A stretch of DNA of 64,000 nucleotides from assembly GCA_963528005.1 (NCBI GenBank), contig CAURSM010000007.1, positions 1 through 64,000 on the forward strand, in the 5' to 3' direction. Within the stretch, counting starts at the first letter, position 1. Each line of letters starts with the position of its first letter. A program made the translations under genes and the position numbers. The stretch is from Lacrimispora sp963528005. Lineage in GTDB: Bacteria; Bacillota; Clostridia; Lachnospirales; Lachnospiraceae. Under the pieces are notes generated by a model that had not been told where the DNA came from, ran no database searches, and was given only the letters and a program-made list of their open reading frames with translations. Of the stretch, positions 50,945-60,938 are shown piece by piece.

Positions 50945-52687
50945 ATGAAAAAACAAGGTCTGATTGTAGGGGTTGTTTTTCTTGCAGCAGTGATGGCAGC
51001 AGGTTGCGCAGGAGCCGGGAAAAAAGATACGGCTCCTGCCACCTCAAAGGCAGAGGAGACGGTGAGTGCACTGGTTGAATCTGCGAAACAAGAGACAGAG
51101 TCTGATGGGACCATAGTTTCTACAACATATGGTCCGGTAAAAGGGGTGAAAGAAGGGGAGATCTTAACCTGGTACGGAATTCCATATGGAAAGGAACCAT
51201 CAGGAGAGCTTCGCTTTAAAGCTCCGGTAAAACCAGAATCCTGGAAGGAGCCTTTGGAGTGCATCTCGCCCTCTAAACCAGCTCTTCAGCTTACAGGAAC
51301 TGAAGTTACAGGCAGTGAAGATAGTTTACGCCTGACTGTTTATGCGAAAGAAGGAAGTGAGAAGCTTCCTGTCATGGTATTCATTCACGGTGGAAATAAC
51401 CAGACTGGCAATGCAGGAGAGATCCCAGGTGTGGAACTGGTGAAAAACGCCAATTGTGTGTTTGTATCTGTGGATTATCGTCTGGGACTTTTAGGCTTTA
51501 ACTGCCTTCCGGCTCTGACTAAGGACGGAGGAACCGGAAATTTTGGAATGTTAGACATTGCCTCTGCTCTTGACTGGGTGAAGGAAAACATTAAGGAATT
51601 TGGCGGTGATCCTGAAAATGTGACCATATCCGGTTTTTCTGCCGGAGGCCGTGATGTGATGGCAATGCTCATAAGTCCGGTGTTTGAAGGGAAATTTCAA
51701 AAGGCCATCGCATTTAGCGGCGGTATGACCACCGCAGAGGAAACATTAAGTGGGAAAAAGATTGCAAAAGCCCTGGCTCCTCTGGTTGTGGAAGATAAAA
51801 AAGCGTCCGAAGAAGGGGAAGCAGCCAAATGGCTGATGACCGATGGAGCGGATGTGAAGGAATACTTATATTCCATATCTCCGGAGCGTCTGGTACCTCT
51901 TATGGGAAATGCCATGATTCGTATGAGCGTATTCCCCCATCTTTATGAAGATGGAACGGTGATTCCAAAAGAAGGTTTTGATACTGAAGTCTATAACAGC
52001 GTTCCTTTGATGATGCTTACGGGAAGCTCGGAATTTTCCTTATTCTGTCTCAATGATCCTTATTTTAAAAGTGATGATATGAAGGGGTATTCAGAAGAGG
52101 AGTTAAAGAGTGCCAAAGCATTTGCCAGCAAGTATGGAAGTGATATGTACCGCATCTTTAATGCACAGGCCAGTGCAGAAACCATGTACGATCATTATAA
52201 GTCTGACATCTATCTCTGTCAGGTTGATTACGGAAGTGATGCTTCGGCTGTAAAGGATTTGGGGGAGTACGGAGCGTTTCACGGAATCTTTGTTCCTATG
52301 CTTTCCTCTAAAAATAATTATACGGAAGTGTTTAAGGGAGCATTTGAAAAGCCTGGCTACGTGGCTATGACGAAGGAATATAACCGGTATTTGGCTGATT
52401 TCCTGGCTTCTGGAGATCCAAACGGTGATGGTCTTACTTCCTGGAGCAAGTGGTCGAAGGATCGGAAGGTTTCCATGGTATTTGATGGAGATGAATCAAA
52501 AGAAATCATAGCGCAAAAGGATGTCAGCACCACTTATGAGGACATCATAAAGGCAATGAAGGCGGACACTAGCGTTTCCCAGGAAATAAAGGATAAGATG
52601 GTGAAAAACGTTTTAAACGGGCGTTGGTTTAGTGCCGTTTTAGATGAGACATATCAAAATAAAAGCCTTTGGGCAGATGTAGAATAA
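50945..52687 (+). CDS. Lipoprotein carboxylesterase (type B family)
   Basis: 580 residues. A lipoprotein signal peptide ends in the lipobox AAGC near residue 21, followed by a Ser/Thr/Glu-rich linker. The alpha/beta-hydrolase domain starts near 60 (TYGPVKGVKEGEILTWYGIPYG-type start, cut here as YGPVKG and WYGIPYG), with HGGNNQTGN near 150 for the oxyanion hole and GFSAGG near 230 with the nucleophile Ser. GAFHGIFV near 440 may hold the catalytic His. Anchored outside the membrane, it could deacylate glycosides before PTS uptake. 21 bp after the GH1 gene, ended by a terminator. Confidence 0.9.
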   Translation: MKKQGLIVGVVFLAAVMAAGCAGAGKKDTAPATSKAEETVSALVESAKQETESDGTIVSTTYGPVKGVKEGEILTWYGIPYGKEPSGELRFKAPVKPESWKEPLECISPSKPALQLTGTEVTGSEDSLRLTVYAKEGSEKLPVMVFIHGGNNQTGNAGEIPGVELVKNANCVFVSVDYRLGLLGFNCLPALTKDGGTGNFGMLDIASALDWVKENIKEFGGDPENVTISGFSAGGRDVMAMLISPVFEGKFQKAIAFSGGMTTAEETLSGKKIAKALAPLVVEDKKASEEGEAAKWLMTDGADVKEYLYSISPERLVPLMGNAMIRMSVFPHLYEDGTVIPKEGFDTEVYNSVPLMMLTGSSEFSLFCLNDPYFKSDDMKGYSEEELKSAKAFASKYGSDMYRIFNAQASAETMYDHYKSDIYLCQVDYGSDASAVKDLGEYGAFHGIFVPMLSSKNNYTEVFKGAFEKPGYVAMTKEYNRYLADFLASGDPNGDGLTSWSKWSKDRKVSMVFDGDESKEIIAQKDVSTTYEDIIKAMKADTSVSQEIKDKMVKNVLNGRWFSAVLDETYQNKSLWADVE

Positions 52688-52700
52688 TTCACAAGACCTT

Positions 52701-52746
52701 GCGTCTGAAACTCTTTTTATCTGGGAGTTTCAGACGCCCTTTTTTT
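52701..52746 (+). terminator. Intrinsic terminator of the beta-glucoside operon
   Basis: Perfect 13-bp stem gcgtctgaaactc (52701-52713) with gagtttcagacgc (52725-52737), then seven Ts. Confidence 0.94.
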
Positions 52747-52812
52747 GTGGTAGTATAAAGAGGTGTTAGATAAATGAAATCATAAAAGTACGTAGAATGG
52801 AGGGGGTACAGT

Positions 52813-54441
52813 ATGGTTAAAATTTTTCTTGCCGAGGATGAAAAAATCGTCCGGGAAGGAATCAAAAATGGGATACCATGGGAGAAATACGGGTTTGAGT
52901 TTTCAGGAGAGGCGCCAGATGGAGAACTGGCATATCCCCTGATTCTTAAGACAAAGCCTGATATTCTTCTTACGGATATCCGAATGCCGTTTATGGATGG
53001 TCTGGAGCTTGCTGAGATGGTGAAAAAGGAGCTTCCGGATCTTCATATCATGTTTTTTAGCGGGTATGATGATTTTGAGTATGCAAAGCGGGCCTTAAAG
53101 ATTGGCGCAGCCGATTATCTCTTAAAGCCAGTAAACAGCAGTCAGCTTTTAGAAGCATTGGAGCGAATGAGCAAGGCCATCATGCAAAATAAAAGTGATA
53201 AGGGGTATAAGATCGCTTTTTGTGAACAGCAGGAAGAGAGAAAGCGAATGGAGAGGGACAGGCTGTTTGATACCATCGTATCTGGCAAGTTAAGTCTTTC
53301 AGAGATGCTTTCAAAGGGTCAGGAGCACAGTCTGCAATTAAGTGCGCCCATGTATAATCTCATCCTGTTTCAGACTCGGGTGTCGGATAATCAGGAGCAG
53401 TATTCTGACATGGGAGTTATCTTTGATGAAAAACTTAAGAGGGAATTTGAGGGAGTTTCTGACGTGGTGTTATTTAACCGCCTTAGCGAAGGGTATGCCT
53501 TTTTAATTATGGGAAATGACCCTTTGGAACTGGAAGAAAAAATCAAGTCTCATTTAGGAAAACTGATCTCTCTTGTGGAAAGTTTTAAGGATATGGAATA
53601 CTTTGGAGGTGTGGGAACGCCTGTATGCAGGCTCAGCGAGATCAGAAGCAGCTTTAAGGCTGCAAGCAAGGCTTATGCTGGTCGTTATATGCTGGAATTT
53701 AACCAGATTTTAAGGGCAGATGAGGTCATAGGCATTCATGAGGATTCTGGCAATATCAGCCTGGATGGCATGGATATGACCAAATTAAGCAGGGACATTG
53801 TTCCCAATTTCCTTCGAAATGGTTCTGTTCCAGAGGTAAGGTATTTTGTAGAGGAGTATATAGAGGCTTGTGGAAACAATTTTGAATCCCTCCTTTTTCG
53901 GCAATACATATTGATGGATGTGTATCTGGCAGTCAATGAATTTTTAAATCAGCTTGATATTGACCAGGAGCAGGTGGTGAAAGAATTAGGAGATGCAAAG
54001 GCCATGCAGCCCTGTACTGGATCAGAGGAAGCTGCCGCTGACTATGCAAAAGATCTCTTGAAAAAGGCCATCGTTTTAAGAACCGCCTGTTCTCAGAAAA
54101 AGTATCGGCAGGTTCTTGATAAGGCCAAAGAATATATCTTAGGTCATTATAAGGATGAAAATATATCCCTTAACGTGGTGGCCTCCTGCGTGAACATCAG
54201 TCCCAATCATTTTAGCACCATATTTAGTCAGGAAATAGGGATCACGTTTGTGGAATATTTAACAAAGGTTCGGATGGAGGCAGCCAGAGAGCTTCTTTTA
54301 AAGACGGATTACCGGACTTCTGAAATCGGTTATCAGGTAGGATATAAAGATCCCCATTATTTTAGCTATCTGTTTAAAAAGATCCATGGGATTACGCCTA
54401 AGGCATTCCGGTCAGGAGGGGAGTATGAAGTGGAAGCATAA
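52813..54441 (+). CDS. AraC-type response regulator (YesN-like)
   Basis: 542 residues. Receiver domain about 1-120: acidic pocket LAEDEKIVREG, phospho-Asp in LLTDIRMPFMDG near 55, Lys in YLLKPVNS near 105. A central helical region (about 130-420) is followed by an AraC double HTH (about 435-540) ending GYQVGYKDPHYFSYLFKKIHG-like (QVGYKDPHYFSYLFKK). A ggaggggg site precedes the ATG. It overlaps the kinase gene by 17 bp. Probably controls the sugar ABC transporter downstream. Confidence 0.95.
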   Translation: MVKIFLAEDEKIVREGIKNGIPWEKYGFEFSGEAPDGELAYPLILKTKPDILLTDIRMPFMDGLELAEMVKKELPDLHIMFFSGYDDFEYAKRALKIGAADYLLKPVNSSQLLEALERMSKAIMQNKSDKGYKIAFCEQQEERKRMERDRLFDTIVSGKLSLSEMLSKGQEHSLQLSAPMYNLILFQTRVSDNQEQYSDMGVIFDEKLKREFEGVSDVVLFNRLSEGYAFLIMGNDPLELEEKIKSHLGKLISLVESFKDMEYFGGVGTPVCRLSEIRSSFKAASKAYAGRYMLEFNQILRADEVIGIHEDSGNISLDGMDMTKLSRDIVPNFLRNGSVPEVRYFVEEYIEACGNNFESLLFRQYILMDVYLAVNEFLNQLDIDQEQVVKELGDAKAMQPCTGSEEAAADYAKDLLKKAIVLRTACSQKKYRQVLDKAKEYILGHYKDENISLNVVASCVNISPNHFSTIFSQEIGITFVEYLTKVRMEAARELLLKTDYRTSEIGYQVGYKDPHYFSYLFKKIHGITPKAFRSGGEYEVEA

Positions 54442-55858
54442 TTCCATTAAGTCCCAGATTCATTTGATGCAGGCAGTGGTGTTTGTTCCAGTGATTATAA
54501 TGATAGGAATTATTCTATATATGATGGCCTGGCAAAACGAGCAGTACCGTCAAAGCATACGGAATTTGACCATGGCAACGGAATTTAACTTTGACTTTAA
54601 ATCAAACATTGATTATAAGATGTACCGGATCGTAATTGGGGCGGATTCATTTGACACATTAAATCCTTATGAAGACCTGGAAAATTCCAGAAAGATCTTT
54701 GAACAGCTTAAGGCTTCCACGCCCCAGGAGACCAGCAAGAAGGGGCTGGACGGTCTTATACAGCTTATTGGAATTCTAGAGAAAAGAATTGATGACATCA
54801 AGGGGAGCAGTATCTTTGGTGATTACGACAAGAACATGGAACGGTTGGAAAAGGACATTTATGTTGTAACGGATCTCATTAAGGAATCCATGTCTAACTA
54901 CATTTACAACGAGACAAAGACCCTAGAAACCATGCGACAAGACCTGGATAACCAGATTAAGCAGACCATTGCTCTTTGCATTGTGGTTTGTGCTTATATC
55001 ATGGTATTTCTCATTGCATCTTTTTCTGCCTTTGGAAAGAAGATTACCAGGCCCATTGAGGAGCTGTGCAGCTACACCATGAAGCTGGCGAACGGAAACT
55101 TAAAGGTCAGTGCGCCGAAAAGCAACATGAGTGAAATCCAGACCTTAAGCGATCAATACGATCAGATGGTGGTGAGGATTGGAGAATTGATTGAGCATGT
55201 CAGGGAGGAACAGGAACTTAAGAGAAAGACAGAGCTTAAGCTGTTGCAGGCACAGATTAACCCTCATTTTCTTTATAACACCTTAGATACTATCGTTTGG
55301 CTTGCAGAGGGGAAACGCCATGAGGAAGTAGTGGACATGATTACAGCCCTTTCCCTTTTCTTTCGGACGGGTCTTAACAATGGACGGGACTTTATCACCA
55401 TACGAGGAGAGGAAGAGCATATCAAAAGCTATCTCCAGATTCAGCATTTCCGTTACGAGGACATTATGGATTATGAGATAGAGATTGCGGAGGAGATAAA
55501 GGATTATTCCATCTTAAAGCTTACCTTACAACCAATCGTGGAAAATGCATTGTACCATGGCATTAAAAATTGCAGAAAAAAGGGAGCTTTAAAGATCAGT
55601 GGCTGGATCAAAAGAGATGATATCTTTTTAAAGGTTGAGGACAATGGGATTGGAATGAAACCAGACGAGCTTTTAAAGATGCAAACACTTGCCTCCAGAA
55701 AAGGAGAAGATGTGGAACAGAGGGAAGGCTTTGGCATTGCCAACGTAGCGGAGCGTATCCGGTTGAATTTTGGTGAAGCTTATGGAATTTCTATCGAAAG
55801 CGAATACGGACAGGGAACGTCAGTGACGGTGCGAATACCAGCAGTTTTAAAACATTAG
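54425..55858 (+). CDS. Sensor histidine kinase (YesM/LytS type)
   Basis: 477 residues. Membrane segment about 15-38, extracellular sensor about 40-180 with helical character, second membrane segment about 182-204, HAMP about 208-260, His_kinase domain with QINPHFLYNTL near 277 (phospho-His), and HATPase_c with VENALYHG near 372 and DNGIGM near 407. ATG 54425 with tcaggagggg overlaps the end of the response regulator, giving translational coupling. Senses an unknown extracellular signal, probably a carbohydrate via a binding protein. Confidence 0.95.
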   Translation: MKWKHNSIKSQIHLMQAVVFVPVIIMIGIILYMMAWQNEQYRQSIRNLTMATEFNFDFKSNIDYKMYRIVIGADSFDTLNPYEDLENSRKIFEQLKASTPQETSKKGLDGLIQLIGILEKRIDDIKGSSIFGDYDKNMERLEKDIYVVTDLIKESMSNYIYNETKTLETMRQDLDNQIKQTIALCIVVCAYIMVFLIASFSAFGKKITRPIEELCSYTMKLANGNLKVSAPKSNMSEIQTLSDQYDQMVVRIGELIEHVREEQELKRKTELKLLQAQINPHFLYNTLDTIVWLAEGKRHEEVVDMITALSLFFRTGLNNGRDFITIRGEEEHIKSYLQIQHFRYEDIMDYEIEIAEEIKDYSILKLTLQPIVENALYHGIKNCRKKGALKISGWIKRDDIFLKVEDNGIGMKPDELLKMQTLASRKGEDVEQREGFGIANVAERIRLNFGEAYGISIESEYGQGTSVTVRIPAVLKH

Positions 55859-56032
55859 TAAAAAAATCAACTTTTTTCCGAAAAAATCCAACCTATGGTT
55901 GGAATAAAATGAAATACGTAAAAATCTTAACTGTTTTCAAAAGATTTTGCATTGAGAAAAATACAGGGGAAGATTATGATACGGGTAGATACAAACGGTA
56001 GCGAAAATGATAGTTCAAATGGAGGGAAAGTT

Positions 56033-57118
56033 ATGAAGAAACGATTTTTAAGTGTTTTAACAGTTGCAGTTATGACCGCAGCTACGATTTTAACAGGTTG
56101 CAGCGGAACACAGACCACAGCAACCACAGCAGCTTCTGCAGCAGCCGAGAGTAAATCCGATGCAGCAACTACAGAGGCAGCAAAGGAAGAATCTAAAACA
56201 GAGGCAAAAGCAGGGGATAAGAAAGAAATCGTAGTAGGATTTTCTCAGGTAGGAGCAGAGTCCGACTGGAGAACCGCTAATACGGAGTCCATGAAGTCCA
56301 CATTTACAGCGGAGAACGGATATAAGTTAATCTTTGACGATGCTCAGCAGAAACAGGAGAATCAGTTAAAGGCAGTTCGTAACTTTATTCAGCAGGATGT
56401 AGATTATATCGTAATCGCACCGGTTACAGAGACCGGTTGGGATACTGTTTTACAGGAAGCAAAGGATGCAGGAATTCCGGTTATTATCGTTGACCGTATG
56501 ATTAATGTATCAGATGATTCCTTATATACTGCATGGGTTGGATCTAACTTCCTTCAGGAAGGATACGACGCAGTGGGCTGGCTTGATGAGTACTTAAAGA
56601 AAACTGACAAAGCCGACAAAGATATCAATATCGTAACCATTCAGGGAACCATCGGTTCTTCTGCACAGATTGGTCGTACCAATGGCGTGGAAGAGAAGAT
56701 GAAAGATCATCCAAAGTGGAAAATGTTAGAGCGTCAGACAGGTGAATTCACACAGGCAAAGGGTCAGGAAGTTATGGAATCCTTCCTAAAGACTTATAAT
56801 AATATTGATGTTGTAATTGCAGAAAATGATAACATGGCCTTTGGAGCAATTGATGCCATCAAAGCAGCAGGCAAAACCTGTGGACCTAAGGGTGATATCA
56901 CAGTCATTTCCTTTGATGCTGTTGCAGCCGCTTTTGATTCTATGATTGCTGGCGATATGAACGTATCCGTAGAGTGTAATCCTCTTCACGGACCTAGAGT
57001 TTCTGAAATCATTGGGAAACTTGAAAAGGGCGAGACTGTAGAAAAGATCGCTTATGTAAAAGAGGGCGTATATCCTGCAGATACAGCAGCCGCAGAAAAA
57101 CCAAAGAGACAGTACTAA
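56033..57118 (+). CDS. Sugar ABC transporter substrate-binding lipoprotein (YtfQ-like)
   Basis: 361 residues. Lipoprotein signal ending LTGC near 20, then an Ala/Ser/Thr/Lys-rich linker. The periplasmic-binding fold starts VVGFSQVGAESDWR near 67; DAQQKQENQLKAVRNFIQQ and IAPVTETGWD follow, which closely mirror E. coli YtfQ, a galactofuranose-binding protein. The frame is open from 55952, but ATG 56033 with ggagggaaag is the real start. First gene of the transporter operon; ligand inferred to be a pentose/hexofuranose or galactose. Confidence 0.93.
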   Translation: MKKRFLSVLTVAVMTAATILTGCSGTQTTATTAASAAAESKSDAATTEAAKEESKTEAKAGDKKEIVVGFSQVGAESDWRTANTESMKSTFTAENGYKLIFDDAQQKQENQLKAVRNFIQQDVDYIVIAPVTETGWDTVLQEAKDAGIPVIIVDRMINVSDDSLYTAWVGSNFLQEGYDAVGWLDEYLKKTDKADKDINIVTIQGTIGSSAQIGRTNGVEEKMKDHPKWKMLERQTGEFTQAKGQEVMESFLKTYNNIDVVIAENDNMAFGAIDAIKAAGKTCGPKGDITVISFDAVAAAFDSMIAGDMNVSVECNPLHGPRVSEIIGKLEKGETVEKIAYVKEGVYPADTAAAEKPKRQY

Positions 57119-57164
57119 TTTATAAGGACCGGCGATGCCGGATGCAGGCATAGGCTGGATAAAC

Positions 57165-57220
57165 AGGTGTTGGGTCACGGAGGACTGGATATGAAAGTCC
57201 TCCGCTCCACACCTTTTTTT
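57165..57220 (+). terminator. Hairpin terminator or attenuator between binding protein and ATPase genes
   Basis: aggtgt (57165-57170) with acacct (57209-57214), and inner ggaggact/agtcctcc, followed by seven Ts. Partial termination here would give more binding protein than permease, as is common in such operons. Confidence 0.88.
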
Positions 57221-57272
57221 ATCCTTAAAAATGCCCAGACGGCAGTACAGCAAAGGAAAGGAAGGATCAATT

Positions 57273-58793
57273 ATGCCAGGTGAACACGTATTGGCCATGC
57301 GCAACATAACAAAAACGTTTCCAGGGGTTCAGGCTCTGTCCCATGTGAATTTTACCCTTAGAAGCGGTGAGATACACGCACTCATGGGAGAAAATGGAGC
57401 AGGAAAATCTACCCTCATAAAGGTTCTCACAGGAGTTGAGGAGTTTGAAACGGGAGAGATTACTCTGGTGGGACAAAAGGGCGCAATTATCAATCATTCT
57501 CCTCAGGAGGCACAGGAACGAGGGATCAGTACCGTATACCAGGAGGTCAATCTCTGTCCCAATCTTTCCGTGGCGGAAAATCTCTATATTGGCAGAGAGC
57601 CAAAACGAGCTGGTATGATTGACTGGAAAACCATGAATGGAAAGGCCAAGGAGCTGTTAAAGGGCCTTAAAATTGAGATTGATGTGACCAAATCCATTGA
57701 TAATTATTCCATAGCCCTTCAACAGATGATCGCCATTGCAAGAGCCGTGGATATGTCCGCTAAGGTTTTGATTCTGGATGAACCGACCTCTTCCTTAGAT
57801 GACAACGAAGTGGAGAAGCTGTTTACCCTCATGAAGCGTTTGAAATCCGAAGGGGTTGGAATTATATTTGTAACCCATTTCTTAGAGCAGGTCTATGAAG
57901 TCTGTGACCGGATTACAGTCTTAAGAAATGGTGGCCTTGTGGGAGAGTATGAAATAGAAAAGCTTCCAAGGGTTCAGCTTGTAGCAAAGATGATGGGAAA
58001 GGATTTTGACGATCTGGCCTCCATTAAGAAGGAAAAAGAAGAAGGAAGAATCCGTGAGGATGTGGTCATTGACGCCCATGGAGTTGGTCATCAAGGTTCC
58101 ATTAAGCCTTATGATCTAAAGATCCATAAAGGAGAAGTAGTGGGTCTGACTGGTCTTTTAGGTTCTGGTCGTTCTGAGCTTGCCAGAAGTCTTTATGGGG
58201 CGGATAAACCAGACAGCGGAGAGCTTAAAGTAAACGGGAAAGCAGTAACTGTTAACAAACCGCTTGACGCCATGATGGCTGGAATGGCATACCTGCCAGA
58301 GAACCGAAAGGAAGAAGGAATCGTCGCGGATTTATCCGTTAGAGATAATCTGATTCTGGCTCTACAGGCGAAAAAGGGCATGTTCCATCTTATTGGCAAA
58401 AAGGAGCAGGAGGAGCTTGCACAGGAATATGTAAAGCTACTTCAGGTGAAAACTGCCAGTCTTGATACTCCGATTAAAAGCCTGAGCGGAGGAAATCAGC
58501 AGAAGGTCATCTTAGGCCGCTGGCTGCTGACCAATCCAGAGTTTCTGATTTTAGATGAACCTACGAGAGGAATAGACGTAGGCACAAAAACAGAGATACA
58601 AAAGCTTGTGGTGAAGCTTGCGGATGAGGGGAAATCCGTAATGTTTATTTCATCGGAAGTAGAGGAGATGCTTCGTACCTGTAACCGTATGGCAGTGCTT
58701 CGGGACGGGGAAAAGGTTGGCGAGCTGGAAGAACACGAGCTTGACCAGAACCAGATCATGAAGGCGATTGCAGGAGGTGGTGGTGATGAATAA
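57273..58793 (+). CDS. Sugar ABC transporter ATP-binding protein (YtfR/RbsA-type, duplicated)
   Basis: 506 residues with two ABC domains. First: Walker A GENGAGKST near 37, Walker B VLILDEPTSSLD near 165. Second (about 260-500): a degenerate Walker A GLLGSGRSE, signature SLSGGNQQKV near 405, Walker B FLILDEPTRGID near 425. Powers the uptake of the YtfQ-bound sugar. ATG 57273 with ggaaggatc; an upstream frame to 57231 is not used. Overlaps the permease gene by eight bases. Confidence 0.95.
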   Translation: MPGEHVLAMRNITKTFPGVQALSHVNFTLRSGEIHALMGENGAGKSTLIKVLTGVEEFETGEITLVGQKGAIINHSPQEAQERGISTVYQEVNLCPNLSVAENLYIGREPKRAGMIDWKTMNGKAKELLKGLKIEIDVTKSIDNYSIALQQMIAIARAVDMSAKVLILDEPTSSLDDNEVEKLFTLMKRLKSEGVGIIFVTHFLEQVYEVCDRITVLRNGGLVGEYEIEKLPRVQLVAKMMGKDFDDLASIKKEKEEGRIREDVVIDAHGVGHQGSIKPYDLKIHKGEVVGLTGLLGSGRSELARSLYGADKPDSGELKVNGKAVTVNKPLDAMMAGMAYLPENRKEEGIVADLSVRDNLILALQAKKGMFHLIGKKEQEELAQEYVKLLQVKTASLDTPIKSLSGGNQQKVILGRWLLTNPEFLILDEPTRGIDVGTKTEIQKLVVKLADEGKSVMFISSEVEEMLRTCNRMAVLRDGEKVGELEEHELDQNQIMKAIAGGGGDE

Positions 58794-59841
58794 GTGTATG
58801 GCATTTATAAAGAAGCTGACGGGAACACGGCTTTTTCTACCTATCTTCTGCCTCTTTCTGGTATTGTTGTCAAACCTGATAAAGACACCTGGATTTTTTG
58901 AAGTCACCCTTAAAAACGGGGTTTTATACGGCTACATCATAGACGTGATCAACCGGGCCAGTGATTTGGTCATTCTGGCGGTTGGAATGACACTGGTCGT
59001 GGCTGCTTCTGGAGGTACGGATATCTCTGTAGGCGCTGTTATGTCAGTGGCAGGAGCCGTTTGCTGCTTTATCTTATCCGGTGGACAGCAGACTGTAAAT
59101 GAATTTCAAAATCCTTATCTTTTAGGAGTGATGGCGGCTATTATTGCTGGAGTTTTATGCGGCAGCTTTAATGGATTTTTAGTGGCAAAGATGAAGATTC
59201 AGCCCATGGTAGCCACCTTGATTTTATTTACAGCTGGCAGGGGTATTGCACAGCTTATTACCAAAGGTCAGATTACTTACATACGTGTGGAATCTTATAA
59301 AAAGTTAGGCTCCAGCATTCCTGGAATTCCAATTCCTACTCCTGTATTTGTGGCTCTTATTGTGGTTCTTCTTACTTATGTGCTGTTAAAGAAGACTACA
59401 TTAGGCTTGTACATACAGACCGTAGGAATCAATCCAAAGGCGTCAAGACTCATGGGAATCAATTCAACCATGATTATCTTCTTATCCTATGTGTTTTGTG
59501 GGCTTTGCGCTGGAATCTCTGGTCTTGTAGCTTCCTCCAGAATCTATTCCGCAGATGCCAATAACATTGGACTTAACCTGGAACTAGATGCAATCCTTGC
59601 GGTAGCTTTGGGCGGAAACAGTTTAGGGGGCGGTAAATTCTCTCTTCTTGGAAGCGTAATTGGTGCCTATACCATTCAGGCTTTAAGCACCACTCTTTAT
59701 GCCATGGGAGTATCTCCTGACCAGATTCCAGTTTATAAGGCAGCCGTGGTAGTTATAATCGTTGCCCTACAGTCCACAGAACTTAAGAGAATGGTGAAAC
59801 GGCTGCAAACAGAACGTGCAGCAGGAAAGAAGGTGGCCTAG
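58786..59841 (+). CDS. Sugar ABC transporter permease (YtfT-like)
   Basis: 351 residues with about nine membrane segments. The BPD_transp_2 family pattern TLVVAASGGTDISVGAVMSVAGA (in parts TLVVAASGGTDIS, VGAVMSVAG) near 75, FNGFLVAKMKIQPMVATL near 130, and AVALGGNSLGGGKFS near 270 match YtfT/RbsC. ATG 58786 follows gcaggaggtgg inside the ATPase gene. Abuts the second permease at 59842. Confidence 0.94.
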   Translation: MNKCMAFIKKLTGTRLFLPIFCLFLVLLSNLIKTPGFFEVTLKNGVLYGYIIDVINRASDLVILAVGMTLVVAASGGTDISVGAVMSVAGAVCCFILSGGQQTVNEFQNPYLLGVMAAIIAGVLCGSFNGFLVAKMKIQPMVATLILFTAGRGIAQLITKGQITYIRVESYKKLGSSIPGIPIPTPVFVALIVVLLTYVLLKKTTLGLYIQTVGINPKASRLMGINSTMIIFLSYVFCGLCAGISGLVASSRIYSADANNIGLNLELDAILAVALGGNSLGGGKFSLLGSVIGAYTIQALSTTLYAMGVSPDQIPVYKAAVVVIIVALQSTELKRMVKRLQTERAAGKKVA

Positions 59842-60858
59842 ATGAAGAAAATGGGTAAATTAGACGGAAAAGTATTCCTTCTCATCATTACAATCGTTCT
59901 TTTCGTAGCCATGTATCTGGCCGGTATCATCATTTTTAATGGCAAGGGTTTTGCAAAACCTCAAGTATTTTTAAATCTGTTTATATCTAATGCTGGTCTT
60001 ATCGTAATTGCGGCTGGAATGACCATGGTCATGATAACAGGCGGTATTGATATCTCCGTTGGCTCTGTGGTAGCACTCGCTTGTATGATGCTTGCTTGGA
60101 TGATGGAGATTAAGGGCATGGGTGCAGTTCCAGCTCTGATTATTGTATTGATTATGGGTCTTGTATTTGGCTTGGTTCAGGGATATCTGATTGCATATTT
60201 AAAGCTTCAACCCTTTATTGTTACCTTGGCGGGAATGTTTTTTGCCAGAGGTATGACAGCCATCATCAGCCAGGATATGATTAGTATAAAGAATGAACTA
60301 TTCTTACAATGGGCAAAAAGTAAAATCAACTTAACCTTTCTTGGTGGGGCGGTAAATAAAAAGGGTGTAGTAAATTATCCTTTCATTTATCCCAGTGTAA
60401 TCATTGCTCTGGTGATTTTAGTTATAGTGTTTGTGGTTTTAAAGTATACAAAATTTGGTCGAACCATCTATGCCATTGGTGGCAGTGAGCAGTCAGCTCT
60501 TATGATGGGAATTAACGTGAGACGTACCAAGCTTTACGTATATGTAATCAATGGATTTTTATGTGCTCTTGGAGGATTCCTCTTCTGCTTAAATACCTGC
60601 GCCGGATTCGTGGAGCAGGCAAAGGGCTTTGAGATGGAAGCCATTGCATCGGCTGTTATTGGTGGTACCTTGCTGACCGGAGGCGTTGGTAATGTATTTG
60701 GAAGCTTGTTTGGAGTACTGATTAAGGGTACCATCGAGACCTTTATCACCTTCCAGGGAACACTTTCTTCCTGGTGGACTAAAATTACCATTGCTGCGTT
60801 ATTGGCATTCTTTATTATTCTTCAAAGTTTGTTTGCAAAGGCAAAGGAAAAACGATAA
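59842..60858 (+). CDS. Sugar ABC transporter permease (YjfF-like)
   Basis: 338 residues with about nine membrane segments. VIAAGMTMVMITGGIDISVG near 60, YLIAYLKLQPFIVTLAGMFF near 110-130, AIGGSEQSALMMGI near 210, and ASAVIGGTLLTGGVGNVFGS near 270 are the BPD_transp_2 features. It begins directly after the first permease's stop (no gap), forming the heteromeric channel. A bidirectional terminator follows. Confidence 0.94.
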   Translation: MKKMGKLDGKVFLLIITIVLFVAMYLAGIIIFNGKGFAKPQVFLNLFISNAGLIVIAAGMTMVMITGGIDISVGSVVALACMMLAWMMEIKGMGAVPALIIVLIMGLVFGLVQGYLIAYLKLQPFIVTLAGMFFARGMTAIISQDMISIKNELFLQWAKSKINLTFLGGAVNKKGVVNYPFIYPSVIIALVILVIVFVVLKYTKFGRTIYAIGGSEQSALMMGINVRRTKLYVYVINGFLCALGGFLFCLNTCAGFVEQAKGFEMEAIASAVIGGTLLTGGVGNVFGSLFGVLIKGTIETFITFQGTLSSWWTKITIAALLAFFIILQSLFAKAKEKR

Positions 60859-60870
60859 GAGACTGTAATA

Positions 60871-60919
60871 AAAAATACGTCTTGATTGGCTATAAAAGTC
60901 AGTATCAAGGCGTATTTTT
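60871..60919. terminator. Bidirectional terminator
   Basis: aaaaatacgtcttgat (60871-60886) with atcaaggcgtattttt (60904-60919), one G-U pair. Serves the transporter operon and the convergent response-regulator gene. Its stem nearly equals that at 10201-10240. Confidence 0.92.
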
Positions 60920-60938
60920 TCGTTTCCATGTGATATAT

